NCBI GenBank assembly: GCA_032718565.1
Contig: JAVGVS010000498.1
Location: 1-64,000, forward strand
Length of the DNA stretch: 64,000 nt
DNA from: Distichodus sexfasciatus
Taxonomy: Eukaryota; Chordata; Actinopteri; Characiformes; Distichodontidae
Direction of reading: 5' to 3'
Shown in pieces: positions 45,581-55,920 of this stretch. The notes beneath the pieces were generated by a model. That model made no database searches. It worked only from the letters and a program-made list of their open reading frames with translations, and was not told the DNA's origin. Numbering within the stretch: the stretch's first letter is position 1; each line of letters opens with the position of its first letter. The position numbers were made by a program, and so were the translations under genes.

Positions 45581-46130
45581 GTATGTACGCTCCTGCTTCC
45601 CCCCGGACCGTCGTCGTCGTCATCGTCGTCTTCTCACTTTCACGATCTGGTGTTTAGCGTCATGCAAATTCTGGCTCCCACTTTTCCACATTTAGGACGA
45701 AAGCCTAGACTCTACTTGAGCCGAGCGCGCGGTTATTTTACGGCGCAAAGCCACACGTACGACTCACGACCAGCATGAGCTCACGTCAGGACCCTGGCTT
45801 TTTTTTTTTTTTTTTCTCTTTCCGTTCCCAATTTTCATTTGGAACCCCAGAGCTGGAGAGCGACTCCGGTAACTCCCTCCAGTAACGGTGGGCCGGGGTG
45901 GGCGAGGGGAGGCGGAAGAGGCAGAGGATCATTTGGGGAGGGGGAGGAAGAGGAGGAGGAGGAGGAGGAACAGTAATCCCCCATTCCAAGCCGCAGGGGC
46001 ATGTGGAGTCCATTACTGGCTTTTTATAGGTGGAGGAGCACGGAGCACACGGGGCCCAAAATCCTTCTGCAGAGTTAGCGAACTCCCATGATGTCATGCG
46101 TTGGTGTGTGTCCACCACGAGCCGGCCGAG
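45581..46130. other. Intronic DNA after exon C
   Basis: It holds the CGT run, a T17 run near 45799-45816, and a GA/GGA-rich tract at about 45900-45970 with (GGA)n. No coding feature. Confidence 0.5.
45609..45630 (+). repeat. CGT/CAT trinucleotide run
   Basis: CGTCGTCGTCGTCATCGTCG, about 30 bp after the exon C donor. No other feature. Confidence 0.85.
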
Positions 46131-46214
46131 CTGGAGGCAGATCAGGGCAGAATCCCCAGAGGTTGACGCCAAACACACTGGGGCTCTGGGGATTCTGCCC
46201 TGATCTGCCTCCAG
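46131..46214. repeat. Perfect 31-bp inverted repeat with a 22-nt loop
   Basis: The left arm 46131-46161 (begins CTGGAGGCAGATCAGGGCAG) and the right arm 46184-46214 (ends CTGATCTGCCTCCAG) are exact reverse complements over all 31 bases. The loop is 46162-46183. The arms are about 60% GC and are not part of any repeat family seen elsewhere in the window. It could be a hairpin RNA in the pex14 intron, a recent fold-back, or an assembly or cloning artefact. Confidence 0.95.
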
Positions 46215-47275
46215 CCAAGTTAATTTTCACTCAGTCATTCTCCTGAACGTCGTATGCAGCTTATATTCCCCAGTAACCCAATTCGCCTTCCTGGACGTTA
46301 TTATTATGACGGTATGAAATTTTATTTGAAATAACTTCTCACATCCAAAGCCACTTCTTTTCCTGACAGAATTGTGCTTTCTGCCGTTTTAAAAAGATAT
46401 TTCGCTGCTGGCCATGTTCAAATTTTATCAACATAAGAATTATTTATATAGCACTATTAATTTAATGAAATGAAGAAATGATATAAATGTATTTTGACAA
46501 CTTTAAATATAACTACAATATCACTAAACTGGCTAAATAATTTTATGTATGTCCCGCCCCTCCCTCGATTTTGATTGGCTAGCAAGAGAGAAGCAACACT
46601 GACTTAACGCCCTTAATCGGGCAGCCTTTTTTTCTGCTGAAGCTCTGGGATTTGTATCATCAAAATAGCGGCCGACAGCACAAAAACCGTGTTTGGTGGA
46701 TACAGACCCTGTAATGCCAAAAATGTATATAAATGTAAAAAACATGAAATGTCTAAAGGGTTTGTAATATATGTGTCATTTTTCGGCTTTCTTCCCGTTT
46801 TCTTCACACGTTCTGCGGTGGGTCGTCTCCCCGTCAGCATCTCAGTGCTGCTGTTCGAGTGTGTGCGCGCGTGTTTTTGTGTGTGTGTGTGTGTAGGTGG
46901 CGATCTCTGCAAGTAGAGCTCGCTGTCATGTCGGAGGTGAGCGCACGCTGCCACCATATGCCCGGCGCTGGTCCATCCTTATTCATGCTACAGAGCAGCG
47001 GTAAAACAGGCCCCACAGCAGCGCCTTATTAATCAATTCTACCTCGCTTCATCTTTCCAACCCAAAAAGTGTTTAATATTTGCTGTGTCAATAATCGCTA
47101 CCGAGAATCCCGTCGGCCCAATGTTCCACCCCGGCTGGGACACACACACACACACAGGACAGGGCTGGAAGGGAGCCGGAGCTGGGAGGGCAGGATGAGC
47201 TGGAGTGTTAATCTGACGTTAATCCGGGCTCTCACACCACTGATCACAAAACTGAACTGGAGAGTGGACGTGTGT
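46215..47275. other. Unassigned intronic DNA
   Basis: A (GT)n run lies at about 46867-46895 and a (CA)n at about 47142-47158. No gene or complete element. Confidence 0.5.
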
Positions 47276-47545
47276 GTGTGTCCTTCAATCCATCCATCCA
47301 TCCATCTATCTATCTATCCGTCTGTCTATCTATTCGTCAGTCCGTCCATCTGTCTGTCTGTCCTTCTATCTATCTGTCCATTCCATTTATCCATCTATCC
47401 ATGTATGTATTCATCTGTCCGTCCGTCCATCCACCAATCCATCCATCCATTTATTCATGTGTCTGTCTGTCTGTCTTGTCTGTCTACAGTATGTATCCAT
47501 CTGTCTACCTACTTATCTATCTATCCTTCCTTCCTTTCTTTTGAG
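47276..47545. repeat. Degenerate tetranucleotide array (TCCA/TCTA/TCTG)n
   Basis: About 260 bp of ATCCATCC-, ATCTATCT- and GTCTGTCT-type units with many switches between them. The Ser/Ile/Pro-rich open frames through it are artefacts. Confidence 0.92.
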
Positions 47546-47640
47546 GCGCTCAAAGATGAAACTTCAGACATCCTTCAGATCGGGTCACGGTTTCATTGCG
47601 GAAATGAATCAGAACTTAAAATTGTCTGGAAATTCAGATA

Positions 47641-48289
47641 TGAGATTCTGCACGGCAAAACCAGTCACTTGTTGCAACAGAGGTTTCCGAGAAAAACAAG
47701 CATGTATGTTGCGTGGGGTAAAATGTTGGATTTTTGTTTCTAGTGTGTTTTAAACAGTGGTGCCAGTCTAGATTGCACTGTTGTGAATAAATTTCGCTGA
47801 AAAAAATCCCATTCTTTTCCCCATCCTAAAACGTGATTCTTTCTTTGAGGTGAGAAATCTAATTCCAGCAGAATAAAAGCAGGTGTTTCTGTTTTGACCG
47901 TCACTTCAGTATTTACGGTAAACTACCGGGTTGACTTAGCTGAAGATATTTCTCCGAATCCGCCTTTCGCCTCCGGAAGTTCAGTTTAACTCTAACGCAG
48001 GTAGGCTATCCGTATGTGAATGGCATAGGCTACTCAGAAATTCAATACGTAGTCGCCGACCGACTGTTTGTGAGTAAGCACGCCGAGGTCAACTTCAGCG
48101 CAGATTTCTCCGTCACGCATGCACAGAGAAACCCAACCTTTTGGTACGTTGATATTCAGCCGCAGCGTCATCCCGATTCATTTCATAATACGCATCGCTT
48201 TTGAAGCTGATGGCGTTCTTTCATGAAAGCCATTGGCACCAATTTTTGAAAAATTTATGGCGTTTACCGGTTTTACTGTGCAGAGATCT
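47641..48289 (+). mobile_element. MITE-like element, copy 4 (diverged)
   Basis: The left end TGAGATTCTGCACGGCAAAA and right end TTACTGTGCAGAGATC are decayed versions of the family termini. Internal landmarks TGTTGCGTGGGGTAAAATGT, TATTTACGGTAAAC and AACGCAGGTAGGCTATCCGT are in the same order as copy 1. It looks older than the copy at 62673. Confidence 0.85.
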
Positions 48290-49283
48290 GGCTGGTTTAG
48301 TTGTAAAATCATAGTGTGAATCTGGTTTAACTCGCTTGGTTCGGTAACAAGCGCAGTGCGTTTATCTCTAGCGGGGATACAAGTGAAATACTTCCATCAG
48401 GAGGGGGGCTGTGCGTTAGCCTCACGACCCAGTCGCTGGTTCTCTTTGTACGATGGTGTTGTTCAACACGGCTTAACTCTGACAGGCAATTGTCCTCGGA
48501 AGGTGACGTGTTGGAATGGATCAGGCCGGCTGCGGGCAAAAAGGCTTAATGAAGTTGAACCCAAAGTCACGCTTAATTCCTGCCCAAAGGTCAGGCCGCT
48601 AATAAGATTGTTGCAGATGGGTTATGTGAACCGTTGCTTTTCTTCCACAGGAGTGAGACGAAAAGGAAGAAACTTAGCCATAAGTATCTCAGTTACATTT
48701 GGGTTCTGCTTTGCTGCTAGATTTGCCGCTGTAGTGTTGCTGAGATGATTTTTCAGAGTAAAAATCTTTTCTTATATTCATTTAATCTTCAGTTCATCGT
48801 AGATCTTCCAGAGCATGGTTATTATACCGATGCCAAGACTAAAAGTAGCAGTGAAAAGGTCATTTTATTTGCTATAATAAAAATGTAAAAAGGAAGTCTT
48901 TAGAAATAAAATTTAGATTAAAAAAAACCCAAATGAACACTGCACTAATGAACTGAATTGAATCAGATTTGCAGGTAAAATCAACTTTGTTTTCAGTTTT
49001 GTTTCATTTTTCCCTTTGATTTCCGGTGTGTCGTGATGAGTTTGACATAAACCAGTTTTGCAAGGTGGTAGCAGATCGTTGACGTGCAATTTACAATGGC
49101 TGAGCTTTCAGGCAGAAAGTGTCACAGTGCAATCTGGGAATATTTTGACCCTGTAGCAGGGTACATGTTGTTAAAAGGGTAAATGTGTGGTGATAGAAAA
49201 TAAGTGAAGGACACATTTGGACGATACAGTTAAAATGTATAATATTTCACCAATTTAAGGTTCCTCATAATAACCAGTACCTT
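48290..49283. other. Unassigned intronic DNA
   Basis: No gene, array or complete element. The 130-codon open frame at 48356-48748 shows no domain. The stretch 48400-48660 is complex and repeat-free. Confidence 0.4.
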
Positions 49284-49437
49284 CCTGGACCGATAAAGGT
49301 ACTCATGAGAAGGTACCATCCCCAAGCTCTGCTTCCTGCTTGGCTTAAATCCAGGTGGCTTAAATGCAGAGCTCACATTTCTTCGTGGTGCACATTGTGC
49401 TGTGTTATGATGTGTTCACAATGACAATCATTCACTT
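49284..49437 (+). mobile_element. tRNA-derived SINE, copy 9 (+), head lost
   Basis: Body from GACCGATAAAGGTACTCATG through GCTTAAATGCAGAGCTCACA and TTCGTGGTGCAC to the tail GATGTGTTCACAATGACAAT. The tRNA-like head is missing. Confidence 0.83.
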
Positions 49438-49759
49438 AAGACTTAAACAATGAAGTCATATTTGTCGACTTGACTTTCATCCAAAAAATTCCAAACTTTA
49501 TCTGGATGTGCAGTTCCTGAAGAAATCGTGTGATTGCTTCTGTAACAAAAAACATGGAAAGGGATAAAAGGGGGGAAAAGTGTTTATGGATGTTTATTCT
49601 GATAGTTGCTCTAGCTGTTAAACTGATCAATATGAGACAATATCATGTGCTGATTCATATCAAATCACAACAAGCAACTAATGGATCATTTGCGATTTTA
49701 ATTCCTGAGCTCAACCAGACATTAAAATAAATAACAATCTTCTCTTTTGATAAAAATAT

Positions 49760-49960
49760 AGGGTGACCAGATGTCCTCTTCATGCCCTCTTTTTAAGACC
49801 TAAAAGGCGTCCGGTCGGGATTCTAAAATCGCTCAGGATTTCATTCCACCCCAGTCTCAAATATTGTTACATTGCATTTCCCTGGGGCTGTCCCACACTA
49901 GTTACTTTGCCCGTTCCCGACCTGCTACCCAGTGTCACGAACTTAAATCTGGTCACCCTA
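49760..49960. mobile_element. Short element with AGGGTGACCAGAT / ATCTGGTCACCCT ends
   Basis: About 200 bp with 13-bp inverted ends (right end AAATCTGGTCACCCT). AT-rich flanks (ATAAAAATAT and AAAAAATATC) are compatible with an 8-bp hAT-type duplication but cannot be resolved. No coding. Confidence 0.7.
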
Positions 49961-50024
49961 AAAAATATCACTTCTGTTCTCTATATAGGAAGCTTCTAAA
50001 ATGTATAACAGTGTTATGGAGGTT

Positions 50025-50113
50025 TTCCATCCTACCTGGTGAGTATCTTCTTGTAGCTGTATACCTAAGACCAGATTCGAATGTTCTGAAGCCAAGTATG
50101 ATGGAAAACCAGC
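50025..50113. repeat. Imperfect inverted repeat GGTTTTCCATCCTACCTGG
   Basis: The left arm GGTTTTCCATCCTACCTGG at about 50025 pairs with CCAAGTATGATGGAAAACC ending near 50111 (17 of 19). The following CGGGATACTGGACCTCCAGG resembles a widespread fish repeat. Possibly one small element. Confidence 0.5.
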
Positions 50114-50446
50114 GGGATACTGGACCTCCAGGACTGGAATTGCCCACCCCCGCTGTTTGATGTCAGAACCATACTTTCATTTTAGATGAGTACTTTAGGC
50201 TCGTTGATGTAGATTCCTGTGTGATTTACATCCCTAGTCCAGTGTGGTCTCCATTGCTACTTTTGGGATCAGCTGTGTTTAGACAAAAGTGAAAGAGGTT
50301 CTGTGTTCGCGTAAGCCAAAAAGCAGACTACCGCAGTTGATGCCCTCGCGTTTTCAGTTCAATGCCCGGCTTCCCTCCCTGCCCTCCCTTGCTCCCCTTT
50401 TCTCCTGAGAGGAATTTAATGAATGTTGTCATGTTTTTAATTGCAG

Positions 50447-50549
50447 AAATACATCCTTCCCCTCATTATGGGCAGCAAAGAGGACAAGAAGCATCTGCAG
50501 AGGATGGAGAAAAGCATCGTCGAGATGAGTGGCACGCTGACACAGACAG
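50447..50549 (+). CDS. pex14: pex14 internal exon D: segment after the membrane helix
   Basis: This 103-nt exon runs from phase 0 to phase 1 and encodes KYILPLIMGSKEDKKHLQRM followed by EKSIVEMSGTLTQT. KYILPLIMG closes the hydrophobic region begun in the previous exon. The charged stretch after it (KEDKKHLQRMEKSI) starts the amphipathic helix leading into the coiled coil. Human PEX14 has [20 protein letters not shown] at the same place. The acceptor TTGCAG ends at 50446; the donor GTGAAG at 50550 is non-consensus at +4 but acceptable. The last base (G) joins TG of the next exon to make Val, restoring the QTVTQLQTTLASVQ run. Confidence 0.95.
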
Positions 50550-51880
50550 GTGAAGATTAATATCTTCATCACTTTTTCCCCTCCTTAACATTTTCCTTCA
50601 TTTATCTGCGCCAAAATCTGCTTCACATTTTATAAAATGGACGGGTCCTGGTTATTTCGCTTTTTAATTTGAAATTCGTTTATTTACTGTCAGTCAGCCT
50701 CACTAATTACGCGTCATTGAAAAGCTCTTTAACCCGGAATATTTTAATGAGGGGAAGGGGACGACAGCTTTCTGTTTTTTTTTTTTCTGAGGTTTTTTTT
50801 CCTCTTGTAACTGTGTATAGAAAGTCTATTTTAATTTCGCTGTATGCAAAGCGTAGCAGGTGGAGGGGCTGGCGGTTGGAAGTCTGAAAGGGCCGTGATG
50901 AAGGGCGCTGCATGACAAAAAAGCGGCTTCCTTCGTTTTATACAGGGGAGAATTCAAGCCAGGTTGTCGAGAGGGATGTCTTCCCACTCCTTCCTCTCTA
51001 ACACATACACACACACGACACACAACCGGGGTAACGCTTCTTGGCGCTGCCGTAATTAAACGAGCTGGCAACCATGAAAGCGGGACACTTCCCAGAGAAA
51101 CTTTAGTCTCGTTAGTGCCGCTTTCACCACACAGCACTGCCACCCTTTATATGTAAATAGTGTGTGTATTTGTGTGTGTGTGTGGGGGCTGGTTTTTAGG
51201 CATTTGTTAGGACTTGATTGTTCCCTGGAAGATAGAGAACTTCAGATTTGACTTTTGTGGCATTGTGAGGCCATTTCTTTGGTGTTTCTTGTGTTTGTGT
51301 GTGAACCACACTGAACAGAAGAAGATAGTTATAACGAGTAATAACGGGACTATTTTTGACTAATTGAGTGAACATCGAGTACAAATCCTCAGATGTTAAT
51401 GTTAAACCTGTCACTTTCAGTTCTCGCTTCTTCTGCCCATCCAGAACACTGGGCTTTAGCGTGGCTGTTAAAGGAAGAAGGAGGAAAGTGGAGTTGCAGC
51501 TGGTAGAGAGGAGAAGAATATCCAGCATTTTCCTCAGGAGTCAGTAGTAATTGAAGAGAAATGGGACAACTTGGTTAGAATAGAGGTTACTAACAGGATA
51601 CCCGAACTGGACCCAGGAGCTGTCGACATGGACCCGACCTAAAGCCAAAACCAGAAGATTATGGTTTAAACCTGACGGGACGCTTCTATTTTAACCAGCG
51701 CAGCTATTGTAGTCTTTTCGCTAGTGGTTTAGTGGATGAGGAAACACACATTTACAGTATTTAGCAGACGCTCTTTTCCAGAGCTATTTACATTTCCTAA
51801 TTTCAGGTACAGTTCCCCTGCGAGCAACTTAGGGTTAAGAATGTTGGAAAAGCGCTCTCCAAAAACAGAGAAACTTTCTC
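50550..51880. other. Intronic DNA after exon D
   Basis: A copy of the dispersed TTTTTAGGCATTTGTTAGGA repeat lies at about 51193-51290, beside a (GT)n run at 51162-51184. The rest shows no gene or complete element. Confidence 0.45.
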
Positions 51881-52700
51881 TAATACCTCTTTTCCACTAC
51901 ACTGGTGCTGGTGCCAAACCGCCCGTGATTTACACTTCGACCAGGGGAGTTTGAAGGAGCCGTGATGATCATAATATTGGCAGGTCATTTTTCCACTAAA
52001 ATCTAACGGGTTGTTCATACATTTAAGCCCGTAACTTTTAGTTCTTCCTTCTTTATTTCTTCATATGCCTTCGATTTTTTGTGCACTTTCCAATTTCTGC
52101 TGAATCTGACGTCCATATTGCTAAAAGATATTTTAATTTCTTCCGTACCCATCGTTATCGGATTCCCTTGCCTCCTTATTTTCTCTTCTAGAAGCTATTC
52201 ATCACTACCACCTCTCGTGACATATGTGCTGTACCTGCCATGCCGCCGCCAGACCAGCAAAAGTTTAGGGGCCGGGTTTTGGAGCCGGTTTTAGGGCAAT
52301 CGGCACCAATTTTTTGTTTCAGGAAAAGTGCTGCACTGGTTCCAAAATTGAAACCGGCACTCGTGACCGGCACGCCATCACTCGCAAAACCTCCAGTTGT
52401 CAAATCTCTGCCTTTATTACTGACAAAACTCATATTTTAGCCGATAACTAATGACCACCTGCCTTCTACTCACAATGCAGCTATTTACTTGATATTTTCA
52501 GTGTTTATTCCATACACACGTCCATCGTATGATTGTGATGCGGCTCCAAGTCATGCGCGGGGAATTATGGGAAATGTGTGAGAATGTTCTCTCCCAGAAA
52601 GTGAGAGTATATTGTGTTATAGATTGTGTATCGTGATATAGGTTAACATTATTATGATATTATTTTTTAGACCATATCGCCCAGCCCTATTTTTATCTGA
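51880..52700. repeat. Decayed transposon-derived stretch related to 39833-40776
   Basis: The part 52415-52620 shares ACTGACAAAACTCATATTTT-type text, a CTATTTACTTGATATTTTCA block and a TCTCCCAGAAAGTGAG block with the inner part of the 39833-40776 element (40125-40310). The right side ends in ATATCGCCCAGCCCTATT, which resembles another fish element's terminus. Ends unresolved. Confidence 0.5.
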
Positions 52701-52770
52701 CTGAAGCCTGGCTCATACTCGACGTTTTTCATACTTAATGCGGGGCCTCTAAAGATGCAACAGACACAGA

Positions 52771-52917
52771 TGGTAACGATTAGGAGTTGGCCCCAGATCG
52801 AAGGCTCGCCCTAGTCTCTGACCCGTAAAGGTACCCACTCTGCACCGCCAAAAAGCTGCTCACTGCTCACCGATGGGTCCAGTGGTGTGTTCACAATGAT
52901 AAATAATCACTCACTAA
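52771..52917 (+). mobile_element. tRNA-derived SINE, copy 10 (+), strongly decayed
   Basis: Head remnant TGGTAACGATTAGGAGTTGG, body GTAAAGGTACCCACTCTGCA, and tail GTGGTGTGTTCACAATGATA with AATCACTCACT. Confidence 0.75.
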
Positions 52918-52976
52918 ATTTTCTAAAGTATTATTACGGAGAAAATCTAGCCGTAGTTATATATAGACGTCTTGTA

Positions 52977-53278
52977 TAGGGCTGGGTTCAAAAAATCGAT
53001 TCACCCATCAATATCGATTCTCATTTGAAAAATACGATATCGATTCAAAAATTCATGGATCGATCTTTTCCTGCGTCTATGCACTAGTTCTCGCGACCGC
53101 GCAAAGAGAGTCATAAAAACGTGAGACCGGCGAAACCGAAACCAAATAGAGCTATACAGTTATCAGAAAATTCTAAATAACGATATCGAATCGAATCAAG
53201 AAAATCAATCGGATCGCGATCTTGTGAATCGAATCAATTGATGCAAAGCAAATCAAAGAACGCATACCCAGCTCTGGG
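52977..53278. mobile_element. Candidate short hAT-like element with AGGGCTGGGT / ACCCAGCTCT ends
   Basis: About 300 bp. The left end is TAGGGCTGGGTTCAAAAAAT and the right end CGCATACCCAGCTCTGGG. Inside are many self-complementary ATCGATT and GAATCGA words. No coding. Confidence 0.55.
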
Positions 53279-54204
53279 TCTTAGATTTGCCTGAGCAGAA
53301 AGAGAGTCTCCAAAATGATTCTTGTCTACACAAACGGGCTCGGCACGGCAACTTTGGAAACCACTGCCGCGAAAGTAGCGGAGCGATAAACAGCACGGCT
53401 GAGAGAAGTAGAACCGTTAAAATCGTAACCAGACCCATCCCTAGGTGTAGCTGTAGTATTATTTACGTCCGCTCATCCTGAGTCAATGAACGGACATCAC
53501 AAAGCTCGCAGACGTGTGTGTGTAAGAGAATTATGAATAAACGTCTGTGCCGTGAGAGCGTATGTTTACATATCAGGCTTTTTTTCTCTTTGCCAGATGA
53601 AGTTGGTGCGATGGCTGTAGCTGCTGTGCATGGTAGCTCAGCTCTATTGTTGAAGGTGAGAATGCATTTGTTGAAGTTGGTAGCTGTAGTTGGCTGATAT
53701 TTGTCTTCTATGGGTTCGCCAGCTGGCGTTTACGCCGCGTGTCGACGTTGCTGGGCGGTGCAGTCAAGGCTGCCTTATACGCATTGATGTTTTATTGATC
53801 ACCGAAAAGCAAATTACAGAAACGTGGACGGTAGCATCGGTTACAGGCGTTACATCAGGGGTGTGTTGGGGAGCGCAGCAGCAGCAGATAAGATTTGGAG
53901 GTGTGTGTGTGTGTTAAAGGGCGGTGTTTTGGGAGTGCTGGAGTAGTTCGGACGAGCCGGGGGCCTCGGTGCAAGCTGCCATGTGGCTTTTATCTGACAA
54001 ATTGTTTTTCATTGCTTACGGTTCATATATGCAAAAATGCGGCGTCAGGCTATACGCCGCTCATCTCGCCGATCATTTGTTTTACCATAATTCCTGTTTT
54101 GTTTAGGGTCGGCAGGAGATGCCACGATAAGAGCCGCCTCTATTTCCATCGGCTTCTACTGCATTTCTCCCACCGCACGCCAAAGTCCCACTCCAGACCT
54201 TTAC
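53279..54204. other. Unassigned intronic DNA
   Basis: No gene or complete element seen; a short (GT)n occurs near 53901-53912. Confidence 0.45.
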
Positions 54205-54773
54205 CTTTCTTCTAATCCACTCTCCTTTTCTTCTCTCCTTCTCCCTCCTTCCTCTCTCTCATTCTCTCACTCTTCCTCTCTGCCCATTTTTCCTTCCTCC
54301 TGCCAGCTTCCACTTCATCTGGCCTCTGCTCCCCGTTATTCCTTTTCTTTCTCCTCCTTTCTTTCCTTTTTTTTTTCTTTCTTTCTTTCCCCCGTTCACT
54401 CTTTCTTCCCCTTCTTTCTTTCCCCATCTTTCTTTCTTTCTTTCTTTCTCCATCTTTCTTTCTTTCTTTCTACATCTTTCTTTCTTTCTTTCTTTCCCTC
54501 CCTATCTTTCAATTTCTTTCTTCCCCTTTCTTTTCTCTTTCATCTTTTCTTCTTCCTTCTTTCTTTTCATTTCTTTTCCATCTTTCACCTTTTTCACCAT
54601 CTTTCTTTCTTTTCCTTCTTCTTTTATTTCTCCATCTTCACTTTCTACCCATCTTCTACCTCTCTTACCCACTTTTCTTTTTCTTTTCTTCTTTTCTTTT
54701 CTTTATTTAATCTTTCACTTTCTTAATTAATCTTTCTTTCTTTATTTATTTCTCCATCTTTCACTCTTTTCCT

Positions 54774-54805
<32 letters not shown>

Positions 54806-55920
54806 TCTTTTATTTCTTCCATCTTTCACTCTTCACCCCATCTTTCTTTTCATTTAGCTTATTTCACTTCATTCTTCAAATTTCTTTTCATCTTCTTTTC
54901 TTTCTTTCTTTCTTTCTTTATTTCTTACCCCCATCTTTCACTCTTTCTTACCCATCTTTCTTTCTTTCTATATTTCTTTATTTCTCCATCTTTCACTCTT
55001 TCACTCTTTCTTTCTTTCTTTCTTTCTTTCTTTCCTCCCCTTCTTTCTTTATTTCTTACCCCCATCTTTCACTCTTTCTTACCCATCTTTCTTTCTTTCT
55101 TTCTTTCTTTCTATATTTCTTTATTTCTCCATCTTTCACTCTTTCTTACCCGTCTTTCTTTCTTTCTTTCTCCATCTTTCACTCTTTCTTACCCGTCTTT
55201 CTTTCTTTCTTTATTTCCCCATCTTTCACGCTTTCTTTCCTTATTTCTGTCTTTCTTTCTTTCTCTCTCCCTCTTTCACTCTTTCTCCCCCTTTTTTCTT
55301 TCTCATTCTTTCCTCCTCTTTTTGCACACCTTTGCATGTCTTTCTCTCTCTTCCTCCTCTTTGTACCTCTACCTCTCCTTTGTGTTTATTTCAGATTGTC
55401 CTCTTTACATTTGACATATCACCTCTTTCTCCCTCTCCCTCTCTCTCTTGCTCCTTCCATTTTCTCTCTTTTTCCCCACTCTATTCTTGCTGTACGTTGT
55501 CTTCTCTGTTTTCTCCGTCCCATGTCTTTCTCCCTCACTGTTCTTTTTTTTGTTTTTCATCCTCCCAGTATGCTCTCCTCTCTTGAATCTCTCCTTCTGT
55601 CTCATCTCTCTCATTATCTCTCTCCTTCTCTTTCTGCATTTCTCTCCCTCCTTCACTCTTATTCTCATTTCTCTCTCTCTCCCTCTCTCTCTGTCCGTCT
55701 GTGTTTCTCCCTCACCCTTTTTGCTCATGTTTTCACCCTGCTCTGTCTGTCTGTTGATCGCTCTCTTTTATCTTTCTCCATTTCTCGCTCCCTCTTTCTC
55801 TCTCAACATATCCTCCCATTTTTCTTCTTTTCTTTGTATGTTTTCTCTGCTTCCTTTGCTTCTGTCTGACTCTCTCTCCATTTCTACATTTCTCTCTCTC
55901 TCTCTCTCTCTCTCAGAATA
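54205..55920. repeat. 1.7-kb polypyrimidine tract, (CTTT)n-based
   Basis: Almost pure C/T on the + strand, with many CTTT tracts. An internal duplication of a compound unit repeats with a period of about 131 bp: TTTCTTACCCCCATCTTTCA occurs at 54921 and 55052 with matching downstream text. The tract ends in a (CT)n run at about 55888-55915. Leu/Ser/Phe-rich open frames (up to 177 codons) and the Lys/Arg/Glu-rich minus frames are artefacts. Such tracts can form triplex (H-) DNA. Confidence 0.93.

Larger units (their letters stand above)
45581..50446 (+). other. pex14: pex14 intron C-D (4866 bp)
   Basis: A GT-AG intron in phase 0. It holds the perfect 31-bp inverted repeat at 46131-46214, a tetranucleotide array, one full MITE copy, a SINE fragment and a short element with AGGGTGACCAG ends. 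Confidence 0.93.

Noticed and set aside
47069..47753. Open frames of 159-224 codons rich in Ser/Ile/Pro
   Set aside because: They run through the TCCA/TCTA/TCTG array and into a MITE copy.
48356..48748. 130-codon open frame
   Set aside because: No domain, and it lies between a MITE copy and unassigned intron DNA without splice context.
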